A DNA stretch of 64,000 bases, taken from Nannochloropsis oceanica. Taxonomy: Eukaryota > Sar > Eustigmatophyceae > Eustigmatales > Monodopsidaceae. Within the stretch, counting starts at the first letter, position 1, and each line of letters begins with the position of its first letter. Both the position numbers and the translations under genes were made by a program. The stretch is taken from assembly GCA_004519485.1 (NCBI GenBank), contig CP038132.1, forward strand, positions 367,001 to 431,000, in the 5' to 3' direction. Shown in pieces: positions 10,764 through 21,251 of the stretch. The notes under the pieces are model-generated. The model had not been told where the DNA came from. It worked only from the letters and a program-made list of their open reading frames with translations, and searched no databases.

Positions 10764-12542
10764 ATGCCGCGCGACGAAGTCGTGGCCTCGTCCACACCAC
10801 CACCACCACCACAATCAAAGCCGCGAAATTACGGGAGTCTAGATTCCAGGCTCTCCTTATCCTCTTCTGCGGATATACTCCCGACCCGCTCTCGATCAGG
10901 CAGCAGCTTGCCTCCCCATACATGCGAGCACGGCCTGGCTTCGCACTCCCCCCTCTTCTCCTCTTACGCACTCGTACTACGACATCGGGAAAGCAGCGGT
11001 GAGTCCTTGTCCCCCCTGTGTCCACGCAAAAATGAAGAAGCGGCGGGTTCACAAGGCGCTTACTTTACCTTGGTAAAAGTCTGCATGGGGACGGGAGCAC
11101 TGGCCTTGCCCTACGCTTTCTTGAGCGGCGGGTTGGTGTGGAGTGCATTGGGCATTGTCTTGATGGCCCAATGGAATTATTTTGCCATTCAAAGACTGTT
11201 AGCATGCAAGGAGCTGTTGGACTCGGTGGCGACGGGGGCGGAGGATGTGGAGGCGAATAATGTGTATGCGTTTATTGCATTGAAGTCTCTGGGGCGACCG
11301 GGGAAGCTCCTTGTTCACGTGACCATGGGCATCACTTTCATCGGATGCGGTGTCTCGTACTTAATTGCTGCGAGCGATTTATTAGAATCCACTCCTCTTA
11401 GCTTGCTATTCGTGGGGGCGCCAATCTGGACGCGTTTCTGTAACACACTGCTGTGTTTACTTGTGGTCCTCCCCTTGTCGTGTACCAAGTCCCTCTCCTT
11501 CCTTTCCTACACCTCGCTGTTTGGAGTGATTGCCTTATTGCTCTCTTTTGCCACCATCATAGCGCTTGGGATCAACAACACCCCTCCTGCCGCCACCGCT
11601 GCCGCTGCTGCTGCTGCTGCGGCAACTGGGGAGCTACCAACTAAGTGGGCACGTGCCTTTTCTACAGATGCTCAAGGCCTCTCCAGGTTCTTTGGTATCA
11701 CTTGCTTTTCTTTCGGGATTCCTCCGCTACTCTTCCCGATTCAGGGAAGCATGGATCGGCCGGAGTTTTTGGGGTCAGCCGTTAGGTTGGCGTTGGTGAG
11801 CGTGTCTGCTGCATACATTCTCATCGCAGAGGCGACAGTTATGTTGTATGATTTTGCCATCCCCCCCAACATATTGTCGGTCCTGCCGGACTCGGATTTA
11901 GCCACGTTTGTCCGGCTTTTGATGGTGATGGTATGTTTGCTCACCTATCCGTTGGCCATCGTCCCCCTGTGTGAAAATGTGCAAAACGCCCTGGAAGGTC
12001 CACGTGTCTCGAGGATATACCGTTGGGATTCTCTCCAACGTGGGTCAAGTCAATACGAGGAACGAGAAACATCCGGCTTCAATCACCGTGCTTCTTCCGC
12101 ATCCCTCCAAGATCAAGAAAATGGCGGCACAGATACTACGGCACAGGGTGTCTCCCCTCTTTCTCTGCTGCAAGGGGGATGCAATGGGCTAACCCACATG
12201 CCACGGTACCAGCAAAGACGCTCTGACGCCGAATCTGTGTGGTCGGCAAAACGGCTGCTGTTACGTACTGGTATTGTATTTGCCACCGCAGTTCTCTCGA
12301 CAGTGGTGCCGTGTTTTGGGGTGGTGGTGTCGTTGATGGGTGCGTTTTCGGTGGCGATATTGAGTTTTGTGTTGCCTCCCCTTTTCCATCTAACGCTGTT
12401 CAAGGCCAGGTTGTTAAGGACGGAGGCGCTGTGGGACGCGGGCATGTTTCTGTTGGGGCTCTTGGCGTGCGCGTGTGCGACGAGCTTGACGGCGAAAAGT
12501 AGCTTGGGGCCGATCGCGCATTCGCATCGGTGCCCTGGGTAA
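10764..12542 (+). CDS. AAAP/SLC38-type amino acid transporter
   Basis: Single exon, 592 residues from the ATG at 10764; an in-frame ATG at 10593 is the alternative. After a Ser/Pro-rich cytosolic N-terminus of about 95 residues comes the family start, AYFTLVKVCMGTGALALPYA, the first membrane helix of the amino acid/auxin permease family. About ten hydrophobic segments follow, with a Ser/Gln-rich loop of about 75 residues (starting around 12000) before the last helices. Family members move neutral amino acids with protons or sodium across the plasma or vacuolar membrane; substrate cannot be told from sequence. The stop TAA overlaps a good GTAAGA donor, so a further exon is possible but not needed. 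Confidence 0.85.
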   Translation: MPRDEVVASSTPPPPPQSKPRNYGSLDSRLSLSSSADILPTRSRSGSSLPPHTCEHGLASHSPLFSSYALVLRHRESSGESLSPLCPRKNEEAAGSQGAYFTLVKVCMGTGALALPYAFLSGGLVWSALGIVLMAQWNYFAIQRLLACKELLDSVATGAEDVEANNVYAFIALKSLGRPGKLLVHVTMGITFIGCGVSYLIAASDLLESTPLSLLFVGAPIWTRFCNTLLCLLVVLPLSCTKSLSFLSYTSLFGVIALLLSFATIIALGINNTPPAATAAAAAAAAATGELPTKWARAFSTDAQGLSRFFGITCFSFGIPPLLFPIQGSMDRPEFLGSAVRLALVSVSAAYILIAEATVMLYDFAIPPNILSVLPDSDLATFVRLLMVMVCLLTYPLAIVPLCENVQNALEGPRVSRIYRWDSLQRGSSQYEERETSGFNHRASSASLQDQENGGTDTTAQGVSPLSLLQGGCNGLTHMPRYQQRRSDAESVWSAKRLLLRTGIVFATAVLSTVVPCFGVVVSLMGAFSVAILSFVLPPLFHLTLFKARLLRTEALWDAGMFLLGLLACACATSLTAKSSLGPIAHSHRCPG

Positions 12543-13113
12543 GAGGGAGGGAGGGAGGGAGGGGAGGTAGGTTGGGAAGAGTGGTTGGTTTGGATGCGCG
12601 AGGGAGGGGGTAGGGGAGGAAGAGGAGGAAAGGAAGTGAGGGGGGCGACAAGGCTGGCATTGGGGGGTTGGATGGGGGCTCAGCTCTGGCGGAGTAGTGT
12701 ACATGTAATGTAGTTATAGTAACAACAGAGTAGGGATGTAGGCAGGCTAGGTACGTAGATAGAAGACTCAGGCAGTCGCCAACAGTGTTGGCAGTGCCAT
12801 TAAGGATACGGGTTCCGGGGGCAGGAAAGCCCGTAGAACGAAGAGGACGGGGAGATGAAAGAGAAGGAGATAAGAGAAATCGCAAATAAACAAAGAAGAA
12901 CCCTGCATATATGCTGCCTCATCTGTTCTCATTTCGCTCGTCAACCTCCACCTCACCCTGGAAACACTCGCGTCTGGACTTGATTTCTTTCACTTTCCAC
13001 TTTGGGGATGATATTTCATCTTATTTCCTTCTTCACATTGTCTGATTGTGTATTTGTCTCTCGAATTTTTCCTATTATGCCGAGGAATGACACCCTCAAT
13101 CTATTACGGTCCT
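12543..13113. other. Intergenic, convergent 3' flanks
   Basis: Purine-rich on the plus strand just after the transporter stop (gggagggagg tracts), then unremarkable sequence. Holds the 3' UTRs of the transporter and of the LDH2-family gene. No gene seen. Confidence 0.6.
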
Positions 13114-14247
13114 TCAAGCCTCAGTAACAGCGGCTGCTTTTATCAACCCCTCGTAAACACTCCGTTCCAAGCAAATCCGGCCCCTCTTCAAAACTATCGC
13201 TGCCAGAGCCTCGCTCCTCTCCCCTGGCAAAGACGGACCTCCTGGAGCACTTCCACTGCTGCTGCTGCTGCTGCTGCCGACTCTTGACGCTGCTCCTTTC
13301 CCCTTGCCTTCCTCGATTTCACCTTTCTCCATCGTCATTGAAGAGGGCACAGGCTTGGCCTCCTTCACCCTCCTCACTACCGCTTCCACTTTCGCTGTAA
13401 ACGCCCCCAACGACTGCCCAAGAACTTCAGGGTCGATCGCCAACACCAGGTTACCCCAGTTCCCCCTCGCCCACTTCTCTTCCACATCGCCCCCCGCCAA
13501 AGCACCGCCCAAAATCTCGACCATCAAGGCAATATGACTCCCTTTATAAGAACGGTCAAACACTCGCAGCGCCCCCGCGAGGGCCTCGCTTGGATCTGTG
13601 GTCGGTCTCCCCCTCGCGTCAAACGCCACATCGGGAGGAATAGCATGTCCTGCCGCCTGTGCTTCCTTCAGGGCATACCATGCATAAGCAGAGGTAGCCA
13701 TGTCCAGCACCAGGGGGGAGGCACCATCTTCCCGGGGTATGCCGACAGAGAAAGGATTGGTCCCAAAAATCGGTTCGTACGACCCATGCGGGGCCATCAA
13801 CTCGGGACTTTGCGACAAGACAATACCCACCAAGCCGGCATCGGCCATGGTGCGCGCAAAGAATCCAATGGCACCGGTCCCCGAAGAAGTTCCGTGCGCG
13901 GCCACCATACTCAAGCCATGATCTTTCGCCTTGGTGATCGCCATGGTAACGGCACGGTCGAGGACAAGCATCCCCGAGGTGCCATGTCCGTGAAGCCGGG
14001 CGGAAAGCTTTGTCTCGTGCTCGACTTCGATTGGCGTGCCTTTAGAAGCTTCGTAAGCCGGGACACCCCCTGTAAGAAGCTTGATGACACCCTGACTGTT
14101 ACCTCGCATCTGTGCATAGAGAAGCACACGCATAATGAGGGCTGCTGCTTGCGCATCGTACCCCAAAGACCGCTGGAGAAGACGCTGTGTCATGGCCTCC
14201 AGCTCGCTCACGTCCATCTCGACCTCTTCCTTACGCGTCTGCGGCAT
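13114..14247 (-). CDS. Malate/L-lactate dehydrogenase, LDH2 family
   Basis: NAD(P)-linked 2-hydroxyacid dehydrogenase of the LDH2 (YlbC/YiaK) fold, unrelated to classical MDH/LDH. From ATG 14247 it is 377 residues, the usual size plus a poly-Ser/Gly insert near the C-terminus. Marks: LHGHGTSGMLVLDRAV, AITKAKDHGLSMVAAHG, MADAGLVGIVLSQSPELMAPHG, GTNPFSVGIP, PLVLDMATSA, GRPTTDPSEALAGAL and YKGSHIALMVEILGGALAG. Many bacterial members have a histidine motif (NHFG-like) where this one has SSGTGAIGF. The frame is open 44 codons further upstream and encodes a hydrophobic stretch (PSLLFLPVVIVLFHTIL) but with no ATG before a stop, so a missing first exon supplying a signal peptide is possible. Confidence 0.85.
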   Translation of the reverse strand: MPQTRKEEVEMDVSELEAMTQRLLQRSLGYDAQAAALIMRVLLYAQMRGNSQGVIKLLTGGVPAYEASKGTPIEVEHETKLSARLHGHGTSGMLVLDRAVTMAITKAKDHGLSMVAAHGTSSGTGAIGFFARTMADAGLVGIVLSQSPELMAPHGSYEPIFGTNPFSVGIPREDGASPLVLDMATSAYAWYALKEAQAAGHAIPPDVAFDARGRPTTDPSEALAGALRVFDRSYKGSHIALMVEILGGALAGGDVEEKWARGNWGNLVLAIDPEVLGQSLGAFTAKVEAVVRRVKEAKPVPSSMTMEKGEIEEGKGKGAASRVGSSSSSSSGSAPGGPSLPGERSEALAAIVLKRGRICLERSVYEGLIKAAAVTEA

Positions 14248-14868
14248 AGCGCCTAGAATCGTGTGGAAGAGTACGATTACGACTGGAAGGAAGAGGAGAG
14301 AGGGACAAGTGTGGAGGTATGCTGGTGGTGGTGGGACGGCCAAGGCGTCACAGTGGCACTGGGACGGAGGGATGATCAACGGGCCATCGCTGGTTTTTGT
14401 GATCGCCCAAAAATGGTCGCGACGTCCGTCGAGCGGAGGGGTGTGGCCTGTCTCCGGGCAACACTCTTCGAGAATATGAGCTCAATTCCATTTTTGTACT
14501 GGCAATCGTGTCCTAGAAATCTCTCTCCTTTGTCTGAGTGGATAGATTTTGTTGAGGATTTCGGGGGAGGTTGGACAATCACACTTAACACCGCCATAAA
14601 ATCGAAATAAATGCGAAGCCATGAATGGAAAAAACAATTGCACCCGTGACTTTTCACATGAAAGGAACGATATGAGTGTAAATTTCCATGTCTTGACGGG
14701 CCCTTTCCATGCGTAATGGTGTTGTGTCTTGACGGTTGACGTACTGGGATTGTACTGGAAATGGCAAATATCATACTTTCCTATGACTGTCACAAGTCTT
14801 TCTTGTATGTACTTTTTCTTTATTTTGTTTCATCTATACATCTTGTATTTACGTTTTTTGTTGGGATA
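14248..14868. other. Intergenic between REV1 3' end and LDH2-family 5' end
   Basis: Both neighbours are on the minus strand. AT-richer than the flanking genes. No convincing frame or structured element seen. Confidence 0.55.
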
Positions 14869-17800
14869 CTACAACTGCAAACCCGCCCACTTGATTGCTC
14901 CTGTCACGACAGCCGAGCCCTCCACCGACCATCCCTGCAGCCGCTCCTCCTGTGGCCGTTCCCGCTCCGCCACACGGGTCTCCAACACTCCCAATACAGC
15001 ACGATAAGCCAGACGCCATGCCTCGTGACCTTCATTCGTTACCCACCTCCGAAAACTTCGCATCAATGTCCATACATCGTCTTCGCTTCCCTCATCCACT
15101 CTCTCAAGCAGATAAACGGCCAGCAGCTGCAAATGGGCCGTCTGTGGAAGGGATTTACGCCCGTCCGACCCCCCGGCTGACCCCCGAACATTTCGCAGCC
15201 ACTCTACCAACGCCCGCCTCACATCATTCACATCCTCGTCCACAAACAAGCGAGTGCGATATTCCATGCTTTGGCTACTTTGTTCTGGCTTACGTTCCTT
15301 CTCCTCCTCCTTGTCCACGTCAATCACCACCTCTTCCATCGGCTTCCGTCCTACCACCGGGGGCAGTCGCGGAGATGGGGGTAACATAGATGTACTGCTG
15401 TTGCTGATGATGATGCTGCTCTTGTTGCCGCTGCTGCTGTTGCTGCTGCTGGCCGTCATATCTCTTGTGATATGCATCCGTTTATGTCGCTCCAGATCCG
15501 CCAAAGTCTCAATGCGTAGAGGCATGGGAAGGTTAGTTAAAAAGGCCGCGTCATGTGCAGGCAAGCCTTTGAATTGTGCACCCGAATGGTCATATGCGTG
15601 CATTTTCAATTGCCTCTGCCTCATCATGCGATGGTGATGCTGTTGCTGCTGTTGCTGCTGTTGCTGCTGGTAATGTTGTCGTTGAGGAGGGCTTTGGGAA
15701 ATACCCACGGACCTTGCTTTTTCTCCAGTTCCACCTTTACTCCTGCTCCCGCCGCCGCCGTTGCTGCTGCTGCTGCTGCCATTACCGCCGATATCGTTCT
15801 CCGGGCTCCCGAACCAACAACTCCGAGCTTTATCAGCTGCTGCAGCAGCTGCCACCGCATCGGTCGCAGCAGGAGTCGCAGCAGGACACTTCCGACGCAC
15901 GACCGCGCGGACTTCGTTTTGCATGTCTAAAGGCAAAGCTCGAAGGGTCGAATCGTCGATCTGACTCATGGTCACGTCCCAGTGCTGGAGGGAGCTCCAG
16001 GCAGCCCCCTCCTCTTCCGCCTGGTGCTGCTCGTGCAATGACTGTCGCTGCTCCCGTTGCTGCAAGTGCAGCTCCAGCGCTGTCCGCATCGACGGAGGCA
16101 GTGCCGTCAAGACCGAGACGTCAATCTGAGATGGCGGCGGTAGCGCATAGTTTTCAAGAGAAAGGTGCACTTCTTCTCTCCCTTCCTTCCCTCCCTCGGC
16201 CTTCTGACCCGTAGAGGGTAGCTTTGCGGACTGCTTCTTCCATCCCTGCCACTCCTTGTCACCAATCTCATCCTCGTCCTCCCACCCTTCCTCCTCGTTT
16301 TCCTCCACTACCACCAATTCCACAGCCCCCTTCTCCTTCTTTTCCTCTTTCTCGCTTTCGTCCCCACCACGACCGCCACAACCGACGCCCGATTTCATCA
16401 ACCACGTCTGTATCCTCCCTCCTCCCCCTTCTTCCCCCCCTTCTTCCCCCCCTTCCACCACCAGCTTGGTTAGCTGAATCCCAACCCCCCTCACCAAATC
16501 AGGAGGCACATTCAGCTGCCTAAGCAACCTCAACGACACCATCCCAATCTCTTTCCCTGCATCCGTCGCTCTTGCCAACCCCACCGAACGACTCAAATTG
16601 TCGCACCTCCCACACCCCAGCAATTTCTCCGGCTCCTTCGGCCCATACTGCGACCGTTTAATTTTGAACGTCAAATGCCGTCCCCTCACCCTCGCCTCCC
16701 TCATTCTCACTGCTACTTCCTCCGCCAACTTGCCCACAAAGACTTCAACCTCCCCTCTCTCCTCAAATCGTACACCCCAATTAACCTCGGCTCCAACACT
16801 CTTCCTCGCTACCTTCGGAATCACCTCTCGGTCGTCCTGCCCTCTACTCGCCCTGTATAACATCGAGCCCGTCTTCTCCCCAAACCAGGACTGCAACGCC
16901 GGCATGCTCACCCTCCACATCTCCCCACAAGTGCCCAACCCCTTTTGATCCAATTTCATCCCCAGCTCCAACCCAACGCCAGGTATTTCCCTAAGTGGCA
17001 ACTCCTGCATATACGTCATCGCCTCCTCCAACCTCAACATCACCTTATGCCCGCTCGGCTTCGCCTGCTTCGTCGCCAACCGCGCCAAGAGCATATTTCC
17101 CCCCACCCCCGCACTTGCCGGACACCGTGTCTTTTCCATCAGTCGTCTCCTCACCCTCCGTGCTGCTTCCTCAGGGTCCGTCCCTGGCACAAGCTCAATG
17201 TAAGCCTCGTCGCACGAAACAGGTTGGACGACCATCGCGGCCTCCTCCTCAAAAAAAACTTGGTACATAGCATGGGACACTTTTTCATACACACCAAAAT
17301 CATAGTGGAGCATCTTCAACCCAGGGCATAACTTACGAGCCTCTCCTATAAACATTCCTGCCCTGACACCCTTCGCACGAGCTGGGTAGTTGCACGAGGA
17401 GATCTCGCTGCTACTGCAGTTGTTCCGGTCGAGGCCTTCACCGTGCGCCACAGCGACGGGTTGGTGAGTAAGATGGGGGAGATCTCGAATAAGGGCGCTG
17501 ACAAAGTAGCAGTCCATGTCCACGTGCATGATAAGACGACAAGGATTATTATTATTGCTGCTGCTGCTGCTCATCGTGTTCGCTGTTGCTCGTGCTGCGC
17601 GGCATTTCCGGGCGTGATCGGCGGCTAAGTCTTGCATGCGTGCGCGGAAGCTACCGATGAAATGGAGACGGGAGGATTTGAAGTACTTTTGAAGAAAATT
17701 TGGGTCGTCTTTGGTGGAAAGTGGCCCGCCACCGCCGGCGTTAGTGATGGTATCGTTTTTGTTGTCGAGCAGCCCTTTCAAGGGGGAAGAGGACTGGGGT

Positions 17801-18684
17801 GGGAGTGGCGATGCAGTTGGGGTAGTTTTTCCGCCATCTGGCAACAAGGGAGCGAGTGAAGAAAGTGGCTCATCTGTGAGACACTTATTATTCACATCGT
17901 GCAGCAGGTGAGGGCGGTATGGCGATGCTGCTGCTGCTGCTGCTGTTGCCGTCTGAAGGTGGTGCGAGGAGGTGAGCTGTGTGGTCCCCAACAATGGGGG
18001 TGTCTCATTTGTCTCTTGCACTGCCGCTGGTATGTCTAGTAAGTTGATATCTACAATTCTGGTCGTCGAGCTAGTTGCTCGCGCTGTGTTGTTGGCCTTG
18101 CCGCCACTCCCCCCAGCTACGGCGCAAATTTTTGTGTCTGAACTGCCTCCACCACCACTACCAACATCACTATCCCGAGCCTTCCCCTGATTCATAAACG
18201 ACTGAATGCCCTGACCATGGTGATGCTTCACACCGTCCACAAGAAAATCACCAGGGGGCAGCCGACGACCTTTATCAACACAGGCCTGCACGTAGTCGGG
18301 ATGTATCACGGGAATCTGCTGGTGCGCTCCACGAGCAAGCTTTTGCGCACGCCGTTGCTTGAGTTTGGCGTGAGGTAGGTTTGTACACAACATGTGCGTG
18401 ACGTCCGAAGTTTCATACGCCGCAATGTGCCCCCCATGATCATGTACCAACGCCCGGAGCTCTTCCACGGGCAAAGGCGTCCATCCATTCACAAAGAACC
18501 GCATGCCTTCAAAAATCCGGCTCGCAGGCACGTCATCATTTCCCCTACGCTCGTTTAGCTGCTCGTTAAGACGCTGGATTTTATGGGACATGTAAACACC
18601 AAAGCTTCCGCCATGGTGCTCCCCGACCTGAGGCACGGGAGGGGGAGGCCGCTTATGGTTCGAGGGTGGAGACGGGGAAGACAT
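14869..18684 (-). CDS. REV1: REV1 translesion DNA polymerase (deoxycytidyl transferase)
   Basis: Y-family enzyme that inserts dCMP opposite damage and serves as a scaffold for other bypass polymerases; nuclear. Single exon, about 1271 residues from ATG 18684. Order of parts: N-terminal BRCT (about 57-150; FEGMRFFVNGWTPLPVEELR, HPDYVQACVDKGRRLPPGDF), catalytic domain from about 380 (RLIMHVDMDCYFVSAL, metal-binding; SCDEAYIELVPG near 490), polymerase little-finger region, then ubiquitin-binding-like motifs QIDVSVLTALPPSMRTAL (about 850), QIDDSTLRALPLDMQNEV (about 907) and a weaker DAAFLTNLPMPLRIETL (about 1045), and a C-terminal helical region (LFVDEDVNDVRRALVEWL) resembling the REV1 C-terminal interaction domain. 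Poly-Gln, Ser and Asn runs sit between domains. All REV1 hallmarks are present, so the call is firm. Confidence 0.92.
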   Translation of the reverse strand: MSSPSPPSNHKRPPPPVPQVGEHHGGSFGVYMSHKIQRLNEQLNERRGNDDVPASRIFEGMRFFVNGWTPLPVEELRALVHDHGGHIAAYETSDVTHMLCTNLPHAKLKQRRAQKLARGAHQQIPVIHPDYVQACVDKGRRLPPGDFLVDGVKHHHGQGIQSFMNQGKARDSDVGSGGGGSSDTKICAVAGGSGGKANNTARATSSTTRIVDINLLDIPAAVQETNETPPLLGTTQLTSSHHLQTATAAAAAASPYRPHLLHDVNNKCLTDEPLSSLAPLLPDGGKTTPTASPLPPQSSSPLKGLLDNKNDTITNAGGGGPLSTKDDPNFLQKYFKSSRLHFIGSFRARMQDLAADHARKCRAARATANTMSSSSSNNNNPCRLIMHVDMDCYFVSALIRDLPHLTHQPVAVAHGEGLDRNNCSSSEISSCNYPARAKGVRAGMFIGEARKLCPGLKMLHYDFGVYEKVSHAMYQVFFEEEAAMVVQPVSCDEAYIELVPGTDPEEAARRVRRRLMEKTRCPASAGVGGNMLLARLATKQAKPSGHKVMLRLEEAMTYMQELPLREIPGVGLELGMKLDQKGLGTCGEMWRVSMPALQSWFGEKTGSMLYRASRGQDDREVIPKVARKSVGAEVNWGVRFEERGEVEVFVGKLAEEVAVRMREARVRGRHLTFKIKRSQYGPKEPEKLLGCGRCDNLSRSVGLARATDAGKEIGMVSLRLLRQLNVPPDLVRGVGIQLTKLVVEGGEEGGEEGGGGRIQTWLMKSGVGCGGRGGDESEKEEKKEKGAVELVVVEENEEEGWEDEDEIGDKEWQGWKKQSAKLPSTGQKAEGGKEGREEVHLSLENYALPPPSQIDVSVLTALPPSMRTALELHLQQREQRQSLHEQHQAEEEGAAWSSLQHWDVTMSQIDDSTLRALPLDMQNEVRAVVRRKCPAATPAATDAVAAAAAADKARSCWFGSPENDIGGNGSSSSSNGGGGSRSKGGTGEKARSVGISQSPPQRQHYQQQQQQQQQQHHHRMMRQRQLKMHAYDHSGAQFKGLPAHDAAFLTNLPMPLRIETLADLERHKRMHITRDMTASSSNSSSGNKSSIIISNSSTSMLPPSPRLPPVVGRKPMEEVVIDVDKEEEKERKPEQSSQSMEYRTRLFVDEDVNDVRRALVEWLRNVRGSAGGSDGRKSLPQTAHLQLLAVYLLERVDEGSEDDVWTLMRSFRRWVTNEGHEAWRLAYRAVLGVLETRVAERERPQEERLQGWSVEGSAVVTGAIKWAGLQL

Positions 18685-19070
18685 TTGCCGCGAGGGAATC
18701 GTCTCCGATACCACCACAAGGTCACTTCGCTATGATATTAAGGAGTTACTCATGGGAAAGAGTCGTCTGCATTCGTGTATCGTAGATCTAAGTCAGTTGT
18801 GCTTGAGAGTGTTACTGAAATGCGATGTCCAATATAAGAATGACTGACGTGCGGTGTCTCCGATCATCACAATTGGGCAAGGCCTTCGGCCGCGCCCACC
18901 GCTTACCATTTGTCTCACTCAATGCACCACCACGCTACTTTCACGAAACAATCCAGACTTTCATTTTATTCCTTTATATATGTCTACTGCATTGATGACA
19001 GGCTGGCCGAGGGCGTTGGTGGTACGCTAAAGAGCCTGATCTAGGCAAGACTTGGCCGCCCAAGTCAAAA
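18685..19070. promoter_or_regulatory. Divergent promoter between REV1 and B56-like gene
   Basis: Short shared upstream region. A TATA-like tatatat lies near 18974-18980, about 95 bases before the plus-strand start codon. Functional role is inference. Confidence 0.4.
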
Positions 19071-21205
19071 ATGCAGAAGTCGACGCCTGTCTTAGAAGAC
19101 ACCACCAGCAGGAACAGCGGTACTACACCATTGGCAGAGGGACAGCAGTACGGCAGCATTGCGCAAGGACTGCCGGAGGTCAGCCCTCCGAGGTTCGGCA
19201 CGCACAGAGGACGAGGCGGCTTTCCAAGTAAGAAGAGGAAGATCGTACGACGTGCCACGAGCACCACCACCACCACCATCTCCCCGGCGACGGCTGCAAT
19301 CACCACAACGATGGCCCCGAATAAATTGGCAGCGACAGCGGTAATAGATGCGGCAGCGGATGTAGCCGAGGAAGCTTCGGCTGGTCAAGACGAGCAGCAG
19401 AAACAACAAAAACAACAACAGCAACTCCAGCTCCAACATGAGGACATGAACGACCAGGAAGACCCTACCACCGGCAACCTGCATCGGCTGGCCTCCGTCC
19501 TTCTCAACCAGCATCTCCAGTCACCACTTAGGAGTGTCTCGCCAGTGAATTGTCTCAGCCCGCCTTCCTTCCCTCATTTTGCGTCTTCACCATCATCGAG
19601 GCCCGTCCCGTCAACCCCTTCGACCACCCCCGCCGGCAAAGGCTTAGCAAGCAAGGGCACCAAAGACATTGGCGCCATTTCCAATAACTCTGATATGGAA
19701 AGAGTGGAAGAAGAGGAAGAAGAGGGAGAGGAAGGGGAAGAGGAGGAGGACGACCAGGAAGGGGGTATTGGGTCCAGAGGTCTTGAGTTGGTTGCGAGAT
19801 TATTGCGGATGGGGCGTGGCACGAGCTCTCCCTTTTCGTCGTCGTCCTCCTCTGCTACAGCCGTAGCAACGGTAGAGCCACCGGCACCGTTGTCCACAAT
19901 AGCAGCTGCGCCGCCCGCGGCCCCACAATTTTGGCCGTTGATCACCCTCCCACGTCTGCAACAGCACGAAAGCAGCCACCTGTGCATTAGGAGTCCCAAT
20001 AGCAACAGCGGCGGCAGCAGTAGCGTAATCAGTAGGGCATCACCAATCCCCTTTCTGCCCGGAGAAGGCCTGACCATGACGATGGGTCTCCCCCTCTCCC
20101 TCCTGGGCTCGCCACCAGCGGAGCAGCAGCAACAGCAACAACAGAAACTGCAGCAGCAACAGCAGGCGGAAAGTTCCACCACCCCTATACCTCCGAATGT
20201 GAAAAATCAGGGGGAGAGAGGGGAATGCCACGAAGATATCGAGGACATCGAGGAGGGTGAGGACGAGGACGAAGACGAGGACGAGGACGAATCGCCCATG
20301 ACCAAAATGCCCCTCTCTTTCGCAGCCAGCGTCGCCGGCCACCTCCTTCCTCATCAGCATCCCCAACCGCACCAATACCACCGCAATGGCGGGCTTATCA
20401 CGACCATCAATAGCGCACACAGCAACACCTCCTCCCTCTCCTCCCAAGACACACCCCTTGAACCCAACCCCCTGACGGCCAGCAGCCACCACTATGGCCG
20501 CAAACACAAGAGCAAACCTCCTTTACCCCCCGTCCCTCGCGCCTCAATGGAAGTTCTCTGGGGTGGCCCAGGGCCGGATAAAATTGCCTCGGGCACCGCT
20601 GGAGGCCTTGGTCTTGATTTTGTAACCATGACAAGCCTCGCCTCCGCTTCGCTTCCTCCCTCCCTCCCTCCTCTTCCCCCATCCAAACGCCGTCCGTCTG
20701 ACGGGCCTCCTCCATTGCTACTAGATCAAAGCACCATGTGTGAGATGGTGTCAGCATTGAGATTCGAAGATCCGAAGTTGCCCTCTCCGAGAATGTCCAT
20801 CTTGGTGGCTGCTTTTCGTGCGTCGCCCTCCCTTAAGCTGCCGATGCTGCAGGCCTTGACGCAAGCGTGCCACGATCGGATGGTGGAACTGGGTGCGGTG
20901 ACATTAGAATTGATTAGCATGGAAAAGGATTTGAAGGGAGCCATGCATCGTGACCACGGCGTAGGTCTTGCAGAGCTGTTGAGCAGCTTGATCATGTGTG
21001 TGAGGGAGGAAATGGGATTCAGATCGCCGGAGCCAGGGACGGATCAAGATGTCCTGCGGGAGGGGGAAGATGAGGAGGAAAGGAAGGCGGCAGGAGGCAT
21101 GGTACAGGATAACAAAAGCAGTGAGGAGAGTGGCTATGATGTGGGTGATACGGACATGTCGGCGGCGACGGCGCAGGGGCGGGATGAGGAACAGGAGCAC
21201 CAGCA

Positions 21206-21251
<46 letters not shown>

